DNA of 12,594 nucleotides from the NCBI GenBank assembly GCA_024278415.1, contig JAJRTI010000598.1, positions 1-12,594 of the forward strand, in the 5' to 3' direction. Source of the DNA: Planctomycetota bacterium. GTDB taxonomy: Bacteria > Planctomycetota > Brocadiia > JAJRTI01. Each line of letters starts with the position of its first letter. The first letter of the stretch is position 1. Made by a program: the position numbers and the translations under genes. Below the pieces are notes generated by a model. It saw nothing but the letters and a program-made list of their open reading frames with translations. It searched no databases and was not told the origin of the DNA. This document shows, piece by piece, positions 1-6,166 of the stretch.

Positions 1-31
1 CGCATTCTGCGGCTACCCTGGGCTCTGTTGT

Positions 32-51
32 CAAACCCCGTTTGGGGTTTG
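32..51. repeat. Perfect 8-bp hairpin downstream of der
   Basis: CAAACCCC and GGGGTTTG flank a 4-nt GTTT loop, forming a perfect stem. It lies about 115 nt beyond the der stop codon on the minus strand and is not followed by a T-run on either strand. It could be a weak or factor-assisted terminator, or a fragment of an interspersed palindromic repeat. Nothing else coding is supported between positions 1 and 167. Confidence 0.4.
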
Positions 52-167
52 CGCACAATTGCGCCTTCTGTGGCGTTGTGGGAGTGCGTTTGGCCAATCG
101 GACAACGCGGGTCTCCAAGCACAGCCCCACCGACTCAGATATGCATACGAACTTGCGGGACACGACA

Positions 168-1499
168 CTAGCCCTTGTCCTCCCTCTCCTCCCGCCTTGG
201 GCGCAGCACGATCTTCACGGGAACCTCGGGGAAGCCCAACTCCTGACGGAACCGCGCCTCCAGGTAGCGTACATAGTCGGGCGCGAAGTGCTCGGGGTGA
301 TTCACGAACAGCGCAAACGTCGGGGGCCGCGTGCCCGTCTGTGTGCCGTAATAGATCTTCGGGGGCCGCGCGCCGTGCCGGGGCCGCGGTGCGCGCTTCG
401 TTGTGGCCGCGTCAATTGCTTGGTTGACCTCCGACGTCGGCACCTCCCGCCCCGCCTGCTTGTACAGATCGAGCGCCACGTCGAGCATCTCCTCCACATT
501 CATATCCGCCTGCGCGCTGATGTAGCAGATCGGCAGATACGACATGCCCTTGAGCCGGCTCGCCAAGTAGCGCGTAAACTTTTCGGGGGTGACCCCCTCG
601 GCCAAGTCCCACTTCGTCACCACCAGCACACACGGCTTCTTCTCCTCCAGAATGTACGCGCCGAGCTGCTTGTCCACTTGCGAAATCTCCCGGGGTGCGT
701 CGAGCAGAAACAGCACCACGTCCGCGCGGCGGATGGACCGCTTGGCGCGGTGAAGGCTGTAGAACTCGATGTTGCCCTTCACACTCGACCGCTTGCGCAC
801 ACCGGCTGTGTCGATAGCGAGAAGCGCGTGCCCGTCGCGCTCGAACCGCACGTCCACGGCATCGCGCGTCGTGCCCGGCACTTCGCTCACGATCATGCGC
901 TCCGCCGCGGCCAGCGCGTTCACCAGCGTCGACTTGCCCGCGTTCCGCTTGCCCACGAGAGCGAGCTTGATCTCGGGTTCGCTTGGAGGCTCCGCAACCG
1001 CAGAGTCGCCCAGCGCGCTGGCGATCAAGTCGAGCAGTTCGGCGCAGCCATTGCCGCTTCGGGCGCTCACACAGCACGGGTCGCCAAAGCCCAGCGAGTA
1101 GTACTCGGCGGCCGCGGCCACAAACTTCTCATGGTCGACTTTGTTCGCCACCAGCAGCAGCGGCTTGCCCAGCTTGCGCAGCCGGCCCGCCACCTCCTGG
1201 TCCAGCGGCGCCAGCCCCTCACGCACGTCCACGACGAACACAATCAGGTCCGCCTCGTCCATGGCCGTGTTGATTTGCCCCGCAATCTCCTCCTCCAGCC
1301 GGTCCGAGTCGACAATCCCGATGCCGCCTGTGTCGAGCAACACAAACGTGGAGCGGCCGCGCCGGATCGTCGTCGCGATCCGGTCACGCGTCACCCCGCT
1401 CGTGGGATCGACGATGGCAATCCGGCGCTTAGCAAGCCGGTTGAACAGCGACGACTTGCCCACGTTCGGGCGTCCGACTATAGCAACGGTGGGAGGCAC
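168..1499 (-). CDS. der: Ribosome biogenesis GTPase Der (EngA)
   Basis: Der is an essential double-GTPase that binds the 50S subunit and promotes its late assembly in the cytoplasm. Two GTPase domains and a C-terminal KH-like domain are visible. From the proposed GTG start (443 aa), domain 1 shows GRPNVGKS (9-16), VTRDR (36-40), DTGG (56-59), NKVD (119-122) and SAR (145-147). Domain 2 shows GKRNAGKS (183-190), GTTRD (209-213), DTAG (230-233), TKWD (295-298) and SA (328-329). The KH-like part runs about 376-432 and contains FVNHPEHF. The GTG at 1499 gives a length normal for the family. An in-frame TTG at 1604 would add 35 residues translated from repeat DNA and looks spurious. No clear Shine-Dalgarno sequence precedes either start. 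One oddity is Thr for Asn in the second G4 motif (TKWD rather than NKWD). Family assignment is very secure; the start is moderately so. Confidence 0.97.
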   Translation of the reverse strand: MPPTVAIVGRPNVGKSSLFNRLAKRRIAIVDPTSGVTRDRIATTIRRGRSTFVLLDTGGIGIVDSDRLEEEIAGQINTAMDEADLIVFVVDVREGLAPLDQEVAGRLRKLGKPLLLVANKVDHEKFVAAAAEYYSLGFGDPCCVSARSGNGCAELLDLIASALGDSAVAEPPSEPEIKLALVGKRNAGKSTLVNALAAAERMIVSEVPGTTRDAVDVRFERDGHALLAIDTAGVRKRSSVKGNIEFYSLHRAKRSIRRADVVLFLLDAPREISQVDKQLGAYILEEKKPCVLVVTKWDLAEGVTPEKFTRYLASRLKGMSYLPICYISAQADMNVEEMLDVALDLYKQAGREVPTSEVNQAIDAATTKRAPRPRHGARPPKIYYGTQTGTRPPTFALFVNHPEHFAPDYVRYLEARFRQELGFPEVPVKIVLRPRREEREDKG

Positions 1500-1510
1500 G
1501 GGAGGGGAAT

Positions 1511-1533
1511 GGTTGATGGTTGATGGTTGATGG
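1511..1533. repeat. Heptanucleotide tandem repeat (GGTTGAT)3
   Basis: Three exact head-to-tail copies of GGTTGAT (1511-1517, 1518-1524, 1525-1531) plus a trailing GG lie just upstream of the proposed der GTG start at 1499. On the der strand it reads as CATCAAC repeats. The unit length is not a multiple of three, so copy-number change would shift any reading frame crossing it. That argues against the upstream TTG start, and it would alter leader length or spacing for der. Confidence 0.85.
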
Positions 1534-1647
1534 CGGAAATGCCTAGCGCGGGGACTCGCGAAGCTTCGCCTCAAACCGTCAAGAGGCTGTTGATGGGGGA
1601 TCAAAGATAAGAGAAGCGGGCCATGTCCAATCCTTCATCTACAAAGC

Positions 1648-1846
1648 GGCCCCCGCTGGGCTTGCTCCAGCGGAGCGAGGATTACCGACTACCGCGGAAC
1701 GGGCCACATCCTGTCTCCCCTCTCCTTCCCGAATCTCGCTCCCCGAAGGCGAGCGAGATTCGGGAAGGAGAGGGAGGAGGGATGACAGGGAGCCGCCCAG
1801 TAGTCGGCAGTCATCGCGGCACGGGGGCAAGCCCCGTGCTGGCGAG
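1648..1846. repeat. Long imperfect palindromic (MITE-like) element
   Basis: The stretch is one large inverted repeat centred near 1746. The core is a perfect 23-bp stem (1718-1740 with 1752-1774) around an 11-nt loop. Outside it the two arms stay alignable: 1657-1692 and the reverse complement of 1800-1835 match at roughly three quarters of positions without gaps, including GGGCTTGC and CCGACTAC. Each arm end also carries its own hairpin (1653-1659 with 1667-1673; 1819-1826 with 1832-1839). No transposase gene or target duplication was identified. It resembles palindromic intergenic elements or MITE-type non-autonomous elements. Short ORFs across it on both strands are translated repeat, not genes. 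Confidence 0.75.
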
Positions 1847-1995
1847 GCAAACTTGACACAATGTCACGTTTTCGCGTCTTGGAGACGACTAGCGCGATCA
1901 CCAGCCCATCACGGTTGAGCAAGCCCTGATGCATTTGGCAGATGCTCGATCATTTCAGATGTCTCTGCGGCATTCGCGAGTCGTCCGCAAACGCA

Positions 1996-2025
1996 ATCGG
2001 CAGGCGGAAGGGGCCGCCTGCCGAT
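1996..2025 (-). terminator. Candidate terminator hairpin of the six-helix membrane gene
   Basis: A perfect 12-bp stem, ATCGGCAGGCGG with CCGCCTGCCGAT, closes a 6-nt loop at 2008-2013. It sits 22 nt past the stop codon of the minus-strand membrane protein gene (2048). The sequence following it on the minus strand is only mildly T-rich (ATTGCGTTTGC), so termination may be weak or factor-assisted. The rest of the gap from 1857 to 1995 shows nothing I can name. Confidence 0.55.
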
Positions 2026-2047
2026 CGCATGTATCCAACAGTGAAGG

Positions 2048-3409
2048 CTACGACGTCTTCTTCTTGCGCGTCGTGCGTTTCTTGGCTGTTTTGCGCTTCG
2101 CTTTCTTCTTGGCCTTCTTCTTAGTCTTCTTCGCAGTCGGCGCAGGCGCATTTTCCGCCTCCTCCTCTGCTTCAGCGGCCTCAACGGCCTCAGCGGCCGG
2201 CGTAGGCTCTGGCGCCTCCGCCACTGCTGGCGCTGGGGCCGGTGCTGGGGCAGGCGCCGGGGCGGGCGCCGGGATCGCGAAGTCCTCCTCTGCATCCTCC
2301 ACGTACACCTCGGTCATATCCGTCCCGTCCACGGCCTTGCGCATGAGGAAATAAATGATCGTCTCCGCCGAGCAGACGTAGGACACGCCAAAGCCCACCA
2401 CCGCGCCGACAACGAGGACGATGAGCCACAGCTTGATCATGCCGGCGCAGAAGCCGCGCGCACCCGTAGGCGGCTTGAGCGTTGAGTCCGTACTCCAAGG
2501 CCCCAACGCGTTGGCCACATTCTCGTAGATGGGATCGTTCTTGCCCTGATCAACAAGCATGCCCTTGTCACTGGTCGTGGGCACGGTCTGGTGCTCCCAC
2601 ATGCCGATGTAAACAGCCGTCCCCATGGTGAATCTCGTCACCAGCATTGCGCAGACGACCACGAAAGCACAGACAATCGCCCCGTATGCGCCCGCGCACA
2701 AGTGATACCAGATGTATCGCCATGGCCTCTGGAACACATAACTGAACGCGCGGCTCACCGCGTCGAACGCGTCCGTGCCCTCTGTGCTGATCGTGGGGAA
2801 CATGAGCGGCAGGCCAACCGTGCCAGCAATGGCCAGCAACAGGGCCAGCAAGCCGCCAAGGATCGCGAGGCCGAAGCCCAAGCCAACCAAGATCGGACCC
2901 ACCACGGGGATTTGGCCCACCCACCCGCCAAGCGCGTTCAAGCAGGCGAAGATCAGCACGCCAATCGCGCAGGCGATCGTCGCCCAGAAGTACGACCCCG
3001 CCTTGCCGCGAGCAAAGCGCAGCGCGTCGCCTATAGACACAGGTTCGTCACGCGCGAAGTCGGCCGCTGCGATGCGGCAGATGGCGCCGCCGAAAACGCA
3101 CCACACGTAGAAGACCAGCAACCCGGCGAACACCATGAGCACCACCTCGCCCGGCTCCCAAGTCGCGGCCGTGGCGGACATGATCGTGCACACGGGCTCA
3201 CACCGCCCCACAAGCAGCGACGTCAGAGCGTGCCAAATCGACGATGGCGCGGTGTCGATGATGCGCAACCAGGAAAACAGCAATCCCAAAACCATCACGA
3301 TAGCCATGCTCACAATGACCGCACCAAAGCCGAGCACAATCTTCCGCGGATCCTTGGCCACCGAGAAGCCTTGGAACACATCTCGCCAATCTTGCTTGAG
3401 TTCCCGCAT
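2048..3409 (-). CDS. Six-helix membrane protein with Pro-Ala linker and histone-H1-like tail
   Basis: Function unknown. The 453-aa product has hydrophobic segments at about 27-49, 88-112, 140-160, 168-200, 236-258 and 325-349, giving a predicted N-in/C-in topology. A conserved-looking cytoplasmic stretch with DAFDAVSRAFSYVFQRPWR (213-231) and a juxtamembrane stretch YFLMRKAVDGTDMTEVYVED (353-372) recall hypothetical membrane proteins of planctomycetes, from memory only. The C-terminus is modular: eight Pro-Ala units (380-395), an acidic segment (398-420), then a tail (427-451) in which 18 of 25 residues are Lys or Arg, like histone H1 or bacterial HU-type extensions. The ATG at 3409 is chosen because AAAGGAG lies 6 nt upstream. 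The 66-residue in-frame extension to 3607 is leader sequence. A minus-strand promoter lies at 3559-3586. Confidence 0.85.
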   Translation of the reverse strand: MRELKQDWRDVFQGFSVAKDPRKIVLGFGAVIVSMAIVMVLGLLFSWLRIIDTAPSSIWHALTSLLVGRCEPVCTIMSATAATWEPGEVVLMVFAGLLVFYVWCVFGGAICRIAAADFARDEPVSIGDALRFARGKAGSYFWATIACAIGVLIFACLNALGGWVGQIPVVGPILVGLGFGLAILGGLLALLLAIAGTVGLPLMFPTISTEGTDAFDAVSRAFSYVFQRPWRYIWYHLCAGAYGAIVCAFVVVCAMLVTRFTMGTAVYIGMWEHQTVPTTSDKGMLVDQGKNDPIYENVANALGPWSTDSTLKPPTGARGFCAGMIKLWLIVLVVGAVVGFGVSYVCSAETIIYFLMRKAVDGTDMTEVYVEDAEEDFAIPAPAPAPAPAPAPAPAVAEAPEPTPAAEAVEAAEAEEEAENAPAPTAKKTKKKAKKKAKRKTAKKRTTRKKKTS

Positions 3410-3415
3410 TGTTAG

Positions 3416-3422
3416 CTCCTTT
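3416..3422 (-). promoter_or_regulatory. Shine-Dalgarno site fixing the membrane-protein start
   Basis: On the minus strand AAAGGAG lies 6 nt before the ATG at 3409. It is the best ribosome binding site in the window and rules against the longer in-frame ORF starting at 3607. Confidence 0.85.
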
Positions 3423-3493
3423 CGAGCGGCACAGCCCTGCCAGCGCCACACATGAACGGCTCGGCTTAGGCTGAATATGATGACTTTGGAACA

Positions 3494-3510
3494 CGGGCAA
3501 CCCCTGCCCG
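3494..3510 (-). other. Hairpin in the 5' leader of the membrane-protein gene
   Basis: CGGGCA and TGCCCG pair around a 5-nt loop, about 85 nt upstream of the start codon and inside the predicted leader of about 140 nt. It is a possible mRNA stability or regulatory element. No known riboswitch consensus was recognised. Confidence 0.35.
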
Positions 3511-3558
3511 GGGACACCCAACCAGTCGTTGCACACCCCTCTTCGTTGCAGGGCCGGT

Positions 3559-3586
3559 ATCTTACCGCATGCCCCAGCAAAGTCAA
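3559..3586 (-). promoter_or_regulatory. Predicted sigma70 promoter for the membrane-protein gene
   Basis: Read on the minus strand: -35 TTGACT (3581-3586), 16-nt spacer, -10 TAAGAT (3559-3564). The start would fall near 3552, giving a 5' leader of about 140 nt. It is arranged back to back with the tRNA promoter. Confidence 0.6.
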
Positions 3587-3641
3587 GCGAAATCGCCTGC
3601 TGGGCACACCGCCCCAGGCGCGGTGAACTCCTCAAACGCCC

Positions 3642-3669
3642 TTGACTCTCGCCCCGATCATGCTAAAAT
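3642..3669 (+). promoter_or_regulatory. Sigma70 promoter of tRNA-Pro
   Basis: -35 TTGACT (3642-3647), 16-nt spacer, -10 TAAAAT (3664-3669) preceded by an extended-type TGC. Transcription would begin near 3676, leaving a 5' leader of about 9 nt before the tRNA. Confidence 0.8.
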
Positions 3670-3684
3670 GGCTGGCTCAGACAT

Positions 3685-3759
3685 CGGGCCGTGGCGCAGC
3701 CTGGCTAGCGCGCTTGAATGGGGTTCAAGAGGTCGCGAGTTCGAATCTCGCCGGCCCGA
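3685..3759 (+). tRNA. tRNA-Pro, anticodon GGG
   Basis: A full cloverleaf can be drawn. The acceptor stem is CGGGCCG with CGGCCCG, the D stem GCGC with GCGC, the anticodon stem CTTGA with TCAAG around the loop ATGGGGT (anticodon GGG). The T stem is GCGAG with CTCGC around TTCGAAT, and the discriminator is A3759. It decodes CCC and CCU proline codons. The first base C1 and the A73 discriminator are usual for bacterial tRNA-Pro. CCA is not encoded, so tRNA nucleotidyltransferase must add it. It is an isolated single-gene unit with its own promoter and terminator. Confidence 0.96.
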
Positions 3760-3765
3760 TCAGCT

Positions 3766-3805
3766 ACGCCTCTTGTCAGCACATGACAAGGGGCGTCTTT
3801 TTTTT
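3766..3805 (+). terminator. Intrinsic terminator of tRNA-Pro
   Basis: A 13-bp stem (3766-3778 with 3784-3796, one T-G pair) closes a 5-nt loop and is followed by C and eight T residues (3798-3805). It begins 7 nt after the tRNA discriminator base. This is a textbook rho-independent terminator. Confidence 0.92.
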
Positions 3806-4126
3806 GCCCTGTGGGCCGATTGGCGGCGGTTTGCGGCAGTTCTCGATTCCTCTCGATCCTGGTCCGGTTTGTCAGCGCTTGTGAGTGGTGATCCCCCAAG
3901 GTCAGCATTTCGCGCGTGATTTGGGGGGCTTTTCGGGAAAGGAGGCGCGCTATTTGGCGCGCTCTCCGGCGCCGTCCTCAGAGCCCGCGCCCCGCGGCAC
4001 AACGTCCGCGGCGTCCGTTCCGGTCATATGGGGCGGATCTCACTACGAACGGGGCTGCTGCGCTGGCGATATGTGCGCCGCAATCGCGGAGCTTTGGATG
4101 GTGCGCCTGCACGCTGGCGCTCGCGG
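3806..4126. other. Gene-free stretch with two weak hairpins
   Basis: No ORF here is convincing. It holds CCCCCAA (3893-3899) facing TTGGGGG (3921-3927), a possible distal terminator or repeat for the minus-strand gene ending at 4127. It also holds a GCGCGC / GCGCGC hairpin (3945-3950 with 3957-3962). Neither is followed by a T-run. Nothing else is recognised. Confidence 0.5.
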
Positions 4127-5950
4127 CTACGGCGCGCGACGAAGCAGAATCGTCCCGCCTTGGTTGAACAGGGCGACGTGGCCGCCTTGAGCGACGCGGG
4201 TTTGCAGATCCGCGACTGCCGCGGCTTGTGCGTCGCCGCGCATCCAAGGCTCGTTCAAGTCCACCAGAACGAACTGCGCACCGGCGTTGGGGGCGGGATA
4301 GCGATAGAGGTGCTCGCGGTGCGTGAAGTGCGCGGCCGCGAAGTTGCTGGCCTCGAGAGAGGCATCGGCCGGGATGAGGCGGCCGGCCTGTGCAAGTCTT
4401 CGCGCGCGGTCGCCGACGTGGTAGAGCCGGCGAAACTGAGCGCTGCGCGGGTTCCAAAATGCGATGGACAGGGGCGACTTGCCAAGCAGGGCCGATGCCC
4501 CCAGCGCGGCCGCGAGCACGAGCGCACCCACCGCGCGGCGGCACGCCGCTGCCGGCCGCCACCGGCCCAGCCATCGCACCAGCCGCTCACAGCCAAAGAC
4601 CGCGGCTCCGATACAGAACGGCACCATGGGCGCGTGGTAGTGGAACTGGATGACGCGCTGCGCGGGCCGGTTGCTCAGCATCGCATACGCCACGGCTGGC
4701 GCAGTCATCAGCAAGCACTCCCAGCCCAAGAGCGGCAGCAGTGCAAGCGGCGCGATCAACGCGAGCAGATACGTCGCCATCTGGAGCCACTGCACCGACG
4801 CAAGCGTGTCGAGGGGGTGAAGGAGGAGCGTGCGCGCAACCTCGCCCGGCGTTGCGCCAAGATGGGCGTAATGGGGCATAAACCGCAGGCTGCCGCCGCG
4901 GAAGTGGGGGATGACGAGCGTTACCGAGACGACGAACCATGCCAGCCCCACCGCGGCCACTCCGCTGCCCCAGCGCCAGCGACGGTGCTTGAGCATGGCG
5001 TAGAGCCCAAACGTGAAAACGGCCAGCCCGAACTCCTCCTTGCACATAAGCGCACCCAAGAGGCACAGCGCACAAGCCCAGAGCCGCCGCCGGTCGAGCA
5101 GCACGAGCGCCCAGAGCAGGAACGGCGTGGAGAACGAAATCGGCCGGAAGGTGTTGTACGTGCCCTCGATGTTGAGATACTGCATGGCTGGGTAGAGCAA
5201 GTACGCGCCCGCCAGCGTGGCCGCGAGGCCCGGGGAGAGCCGCGGCTTGGCCAGCGCGTACACCGCGAGTGCGCCGCAGGCGAGCGCGGCCGTCTGCACG
5301 ATCATTAGCACGTTGAGCCCCGGCCACAGCCAGTAGAACGGCAGCAGCAGGAACAGCACCGGTTGCACGTGGTCGCCAAAGAAGTTGGCTTCGCCTGTCC
5401 AGAGGATGCGGCCGCGCAGGGTGAACCACAGCATGCGTTCGAACGACGTGGTGTACGTGTCGGACACGTTGGCCGCGGCGAATTGGAGCAGACTCATGGT
5501 GGCGAACGTCGCGAAGTAGACCAGAGCCAATGCGCACACGACCGGCCACATGCCGCGGGGGGGCGGGCTTTCTTCCGCGTCGCCCGCGCGCTTGGGCGGT
5601 GCCCGGTAGGCGTACAGGCCCGCGCAACCTGCGATTGAAAGGATGACCAAGTAGGGGGCGAGTGCGTCGCCCCAAGGCAGCAGAATGCCGGCGAGCAGCA
5701 GCAGCGGTGCGCAAGGCCAGATCCCCGCACCCACGCCGTGGCCGAGCAGCATCAGCGCGCCGGCCATGAGCCAGCCAATGGCCGCGCATGGCTCGATGCC
5801 CAAGTGCGGCAGCCACTCGTAGAACCCTGGCCCCAGCAGCGCATGGCTGACGTCCTTGTCGTTGAGCACGACCCACAAGAAGAGCCCCGCGGCCGCGCCA
5901 GCCGCCAGCACAATCGCGATCCCGGCGATACGGTTGCGGATAGGGGGCAT
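4127..5950 (-). CDS. DUF2079-type polytopic membrane protein
   Basis: The 607-aa product has roughly ten or more hydrophobic segments and a soluble C-terminal domain from about 500. It matches what I recall of the DUF2079 family. Matching regions are the GDHVQPVLFLLLPFYWLWP region (192-210), a following stretch beginning at about 211 that resembles the family's helix after its P-x-Y motif, CKEEFGLAVFTFGLY (303-317) and FHYHAPMVPF (436-445). A C-terminal IPADASLEASN plus HFTHREHLYRYP (541-552) also fits. The family is thought to have a GT-C glycosyltransferase-like fold, but no activity is assigned here. The start is the ATG at 5950, with only a weak GAGG-like RBS and no clear promoter. The gene is 216 nt downstream of the lyase stop on the same strand, but repeats lie between, so cotranscription is uncertain. 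Confidence 0.82.
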   Translation of the reverse strand: MPPIRNRIAGIAIVLAAGAAAGLFLWVVLNDKDVSHALLGPGFYEWLPHLGIEPCAAIGWLMAGALMLLGHGVGAGIWPCAPLLLLAGILLPWGDALAPYLVILSIAGCAGLYAYRAPPKRAGDAEESPPPRGMWPVVCALALVYFATFATMSLLQFAAANVSDTYTTSFERMLWFTLRGRILWTGEANFFGDHVQPVLFLLLPFYWLWPGLNVLMIVQTAALACGALAVYALAKPRLSPGLAATLAGAYLLYPAMQYLNIEGTYNTFRPISFSTPFLLWALVLLDRRRLWACALCLLGALMCKEEFGLAVFTFGLYAMLKHRRWRWGSGVAAVGLAWFVVSVTLVIPHFRGGSLRFMPHYAHLGATPGEVARTLLLHPLDTLASVQWLQMATYLLALIAPLALLPLLGWECLLMTAPAVAYAMLSNRPAQRVIQFHYHAPMVPFCIGAAVFGCERLVRWLGRWRPAAACRRAVGALVLAAALGASALLGKSPLSIAFWNPRSAQFRRLYHVGDRARRLAQAGRLIPADASLEASNFAAAHFTHREHLYRYPAPNAGAQFVLVDLNEPWMRGDAQAAAVADLQTRVAQGGHVALFNQGGTILLRRAP

Positions 5951-6030
5951 GCCAAATGCCTCGGCTGTGGAGAAGTTCTTACGCTTTCACGCAGACTGCG
6001 CTGCGGCGGCGCCGCTGTCGGGCCGTTCGC

Positions 6031-6090
6031 AGTAGGGCGAGTCATCGCCCGTCAGCCGCCTGGGAGAAACGGGCGATAAATCGCCCTACT
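6031..6090. repeat. Palindromic repeat pair with GGGCGA...TCGCCC arms
   Basis: Two 22-nt arms (6031-6052 and 6069-6090) are inverted copies differing at 3 positions, separated by 16 nt. Each arm is itself nearly palindromic (TAGGGCGA...TCGCCC). Such nested palindromes are typical of REP-like interspersed elements. A further small hairpin, GCGTCG with CGACGC, follows at 6098-6114. Confidence 0.75.
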
Positions 6091-6125
6091 ACAAGCCGCG
6101 TCGTCTCGCGACGCACACATCGACA

Positions 6126-6143
6126 ATCCCGAAGCTTCGGGAT
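6126..6143. repeat. Perfect 18-bp palindrome downstream of the lyase gene
   Basis: ATCCCGAAGCTTCGGGAT is a perfect palindrome 23 nt past the lyase stop codon (6167) on the minus strand. It has no following T-run. It may act as a weak terminator or mRNA end, or be an interspersed repeat. Confidence 0.65.
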
Positions 6144-6166
6144 CGCTCCGGCCGCGCTAAGCGAGT

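Noticed and set aside
42..1523. 493-aa plus-strand ORF
   Set aside because: It lies antisense to der, whose motifs are unmistakable. The translation is Arg/His-rich with no domain.
1500..1604. 35-residue N-terminal extension of Der from a TTG codon
   Set aside because: It is encoded by the heptad repeat and flanking DNA, lacks an RBS and lengthens Der beyond its first GTPase strand.
1623..1934. Short ORFs on both strands over the palindromic element
   Set aside because: They are translations of inverted repeat DNA, with similar peptides on both strands and no RBS or domain.
1909..2295. 128-aa Arg-rich minus-strand ORF
   Set aside because: It is an out-of-frame reading of the Pro-Ala and Lys-rich tail of the membrane protein.
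2591..3415. 274-aa plus-strand ORF
   Set aside because: It is antisense to the membrane protein and has the low-complexity, His/Arg/Gln-rich look of a shadow ORF.
4028..5308. 426-aa plus-strand ORF
   Set aside because: It is antisense to the DUF2079-like gene, is Arg-rich and has no recognisable fold or RBS.
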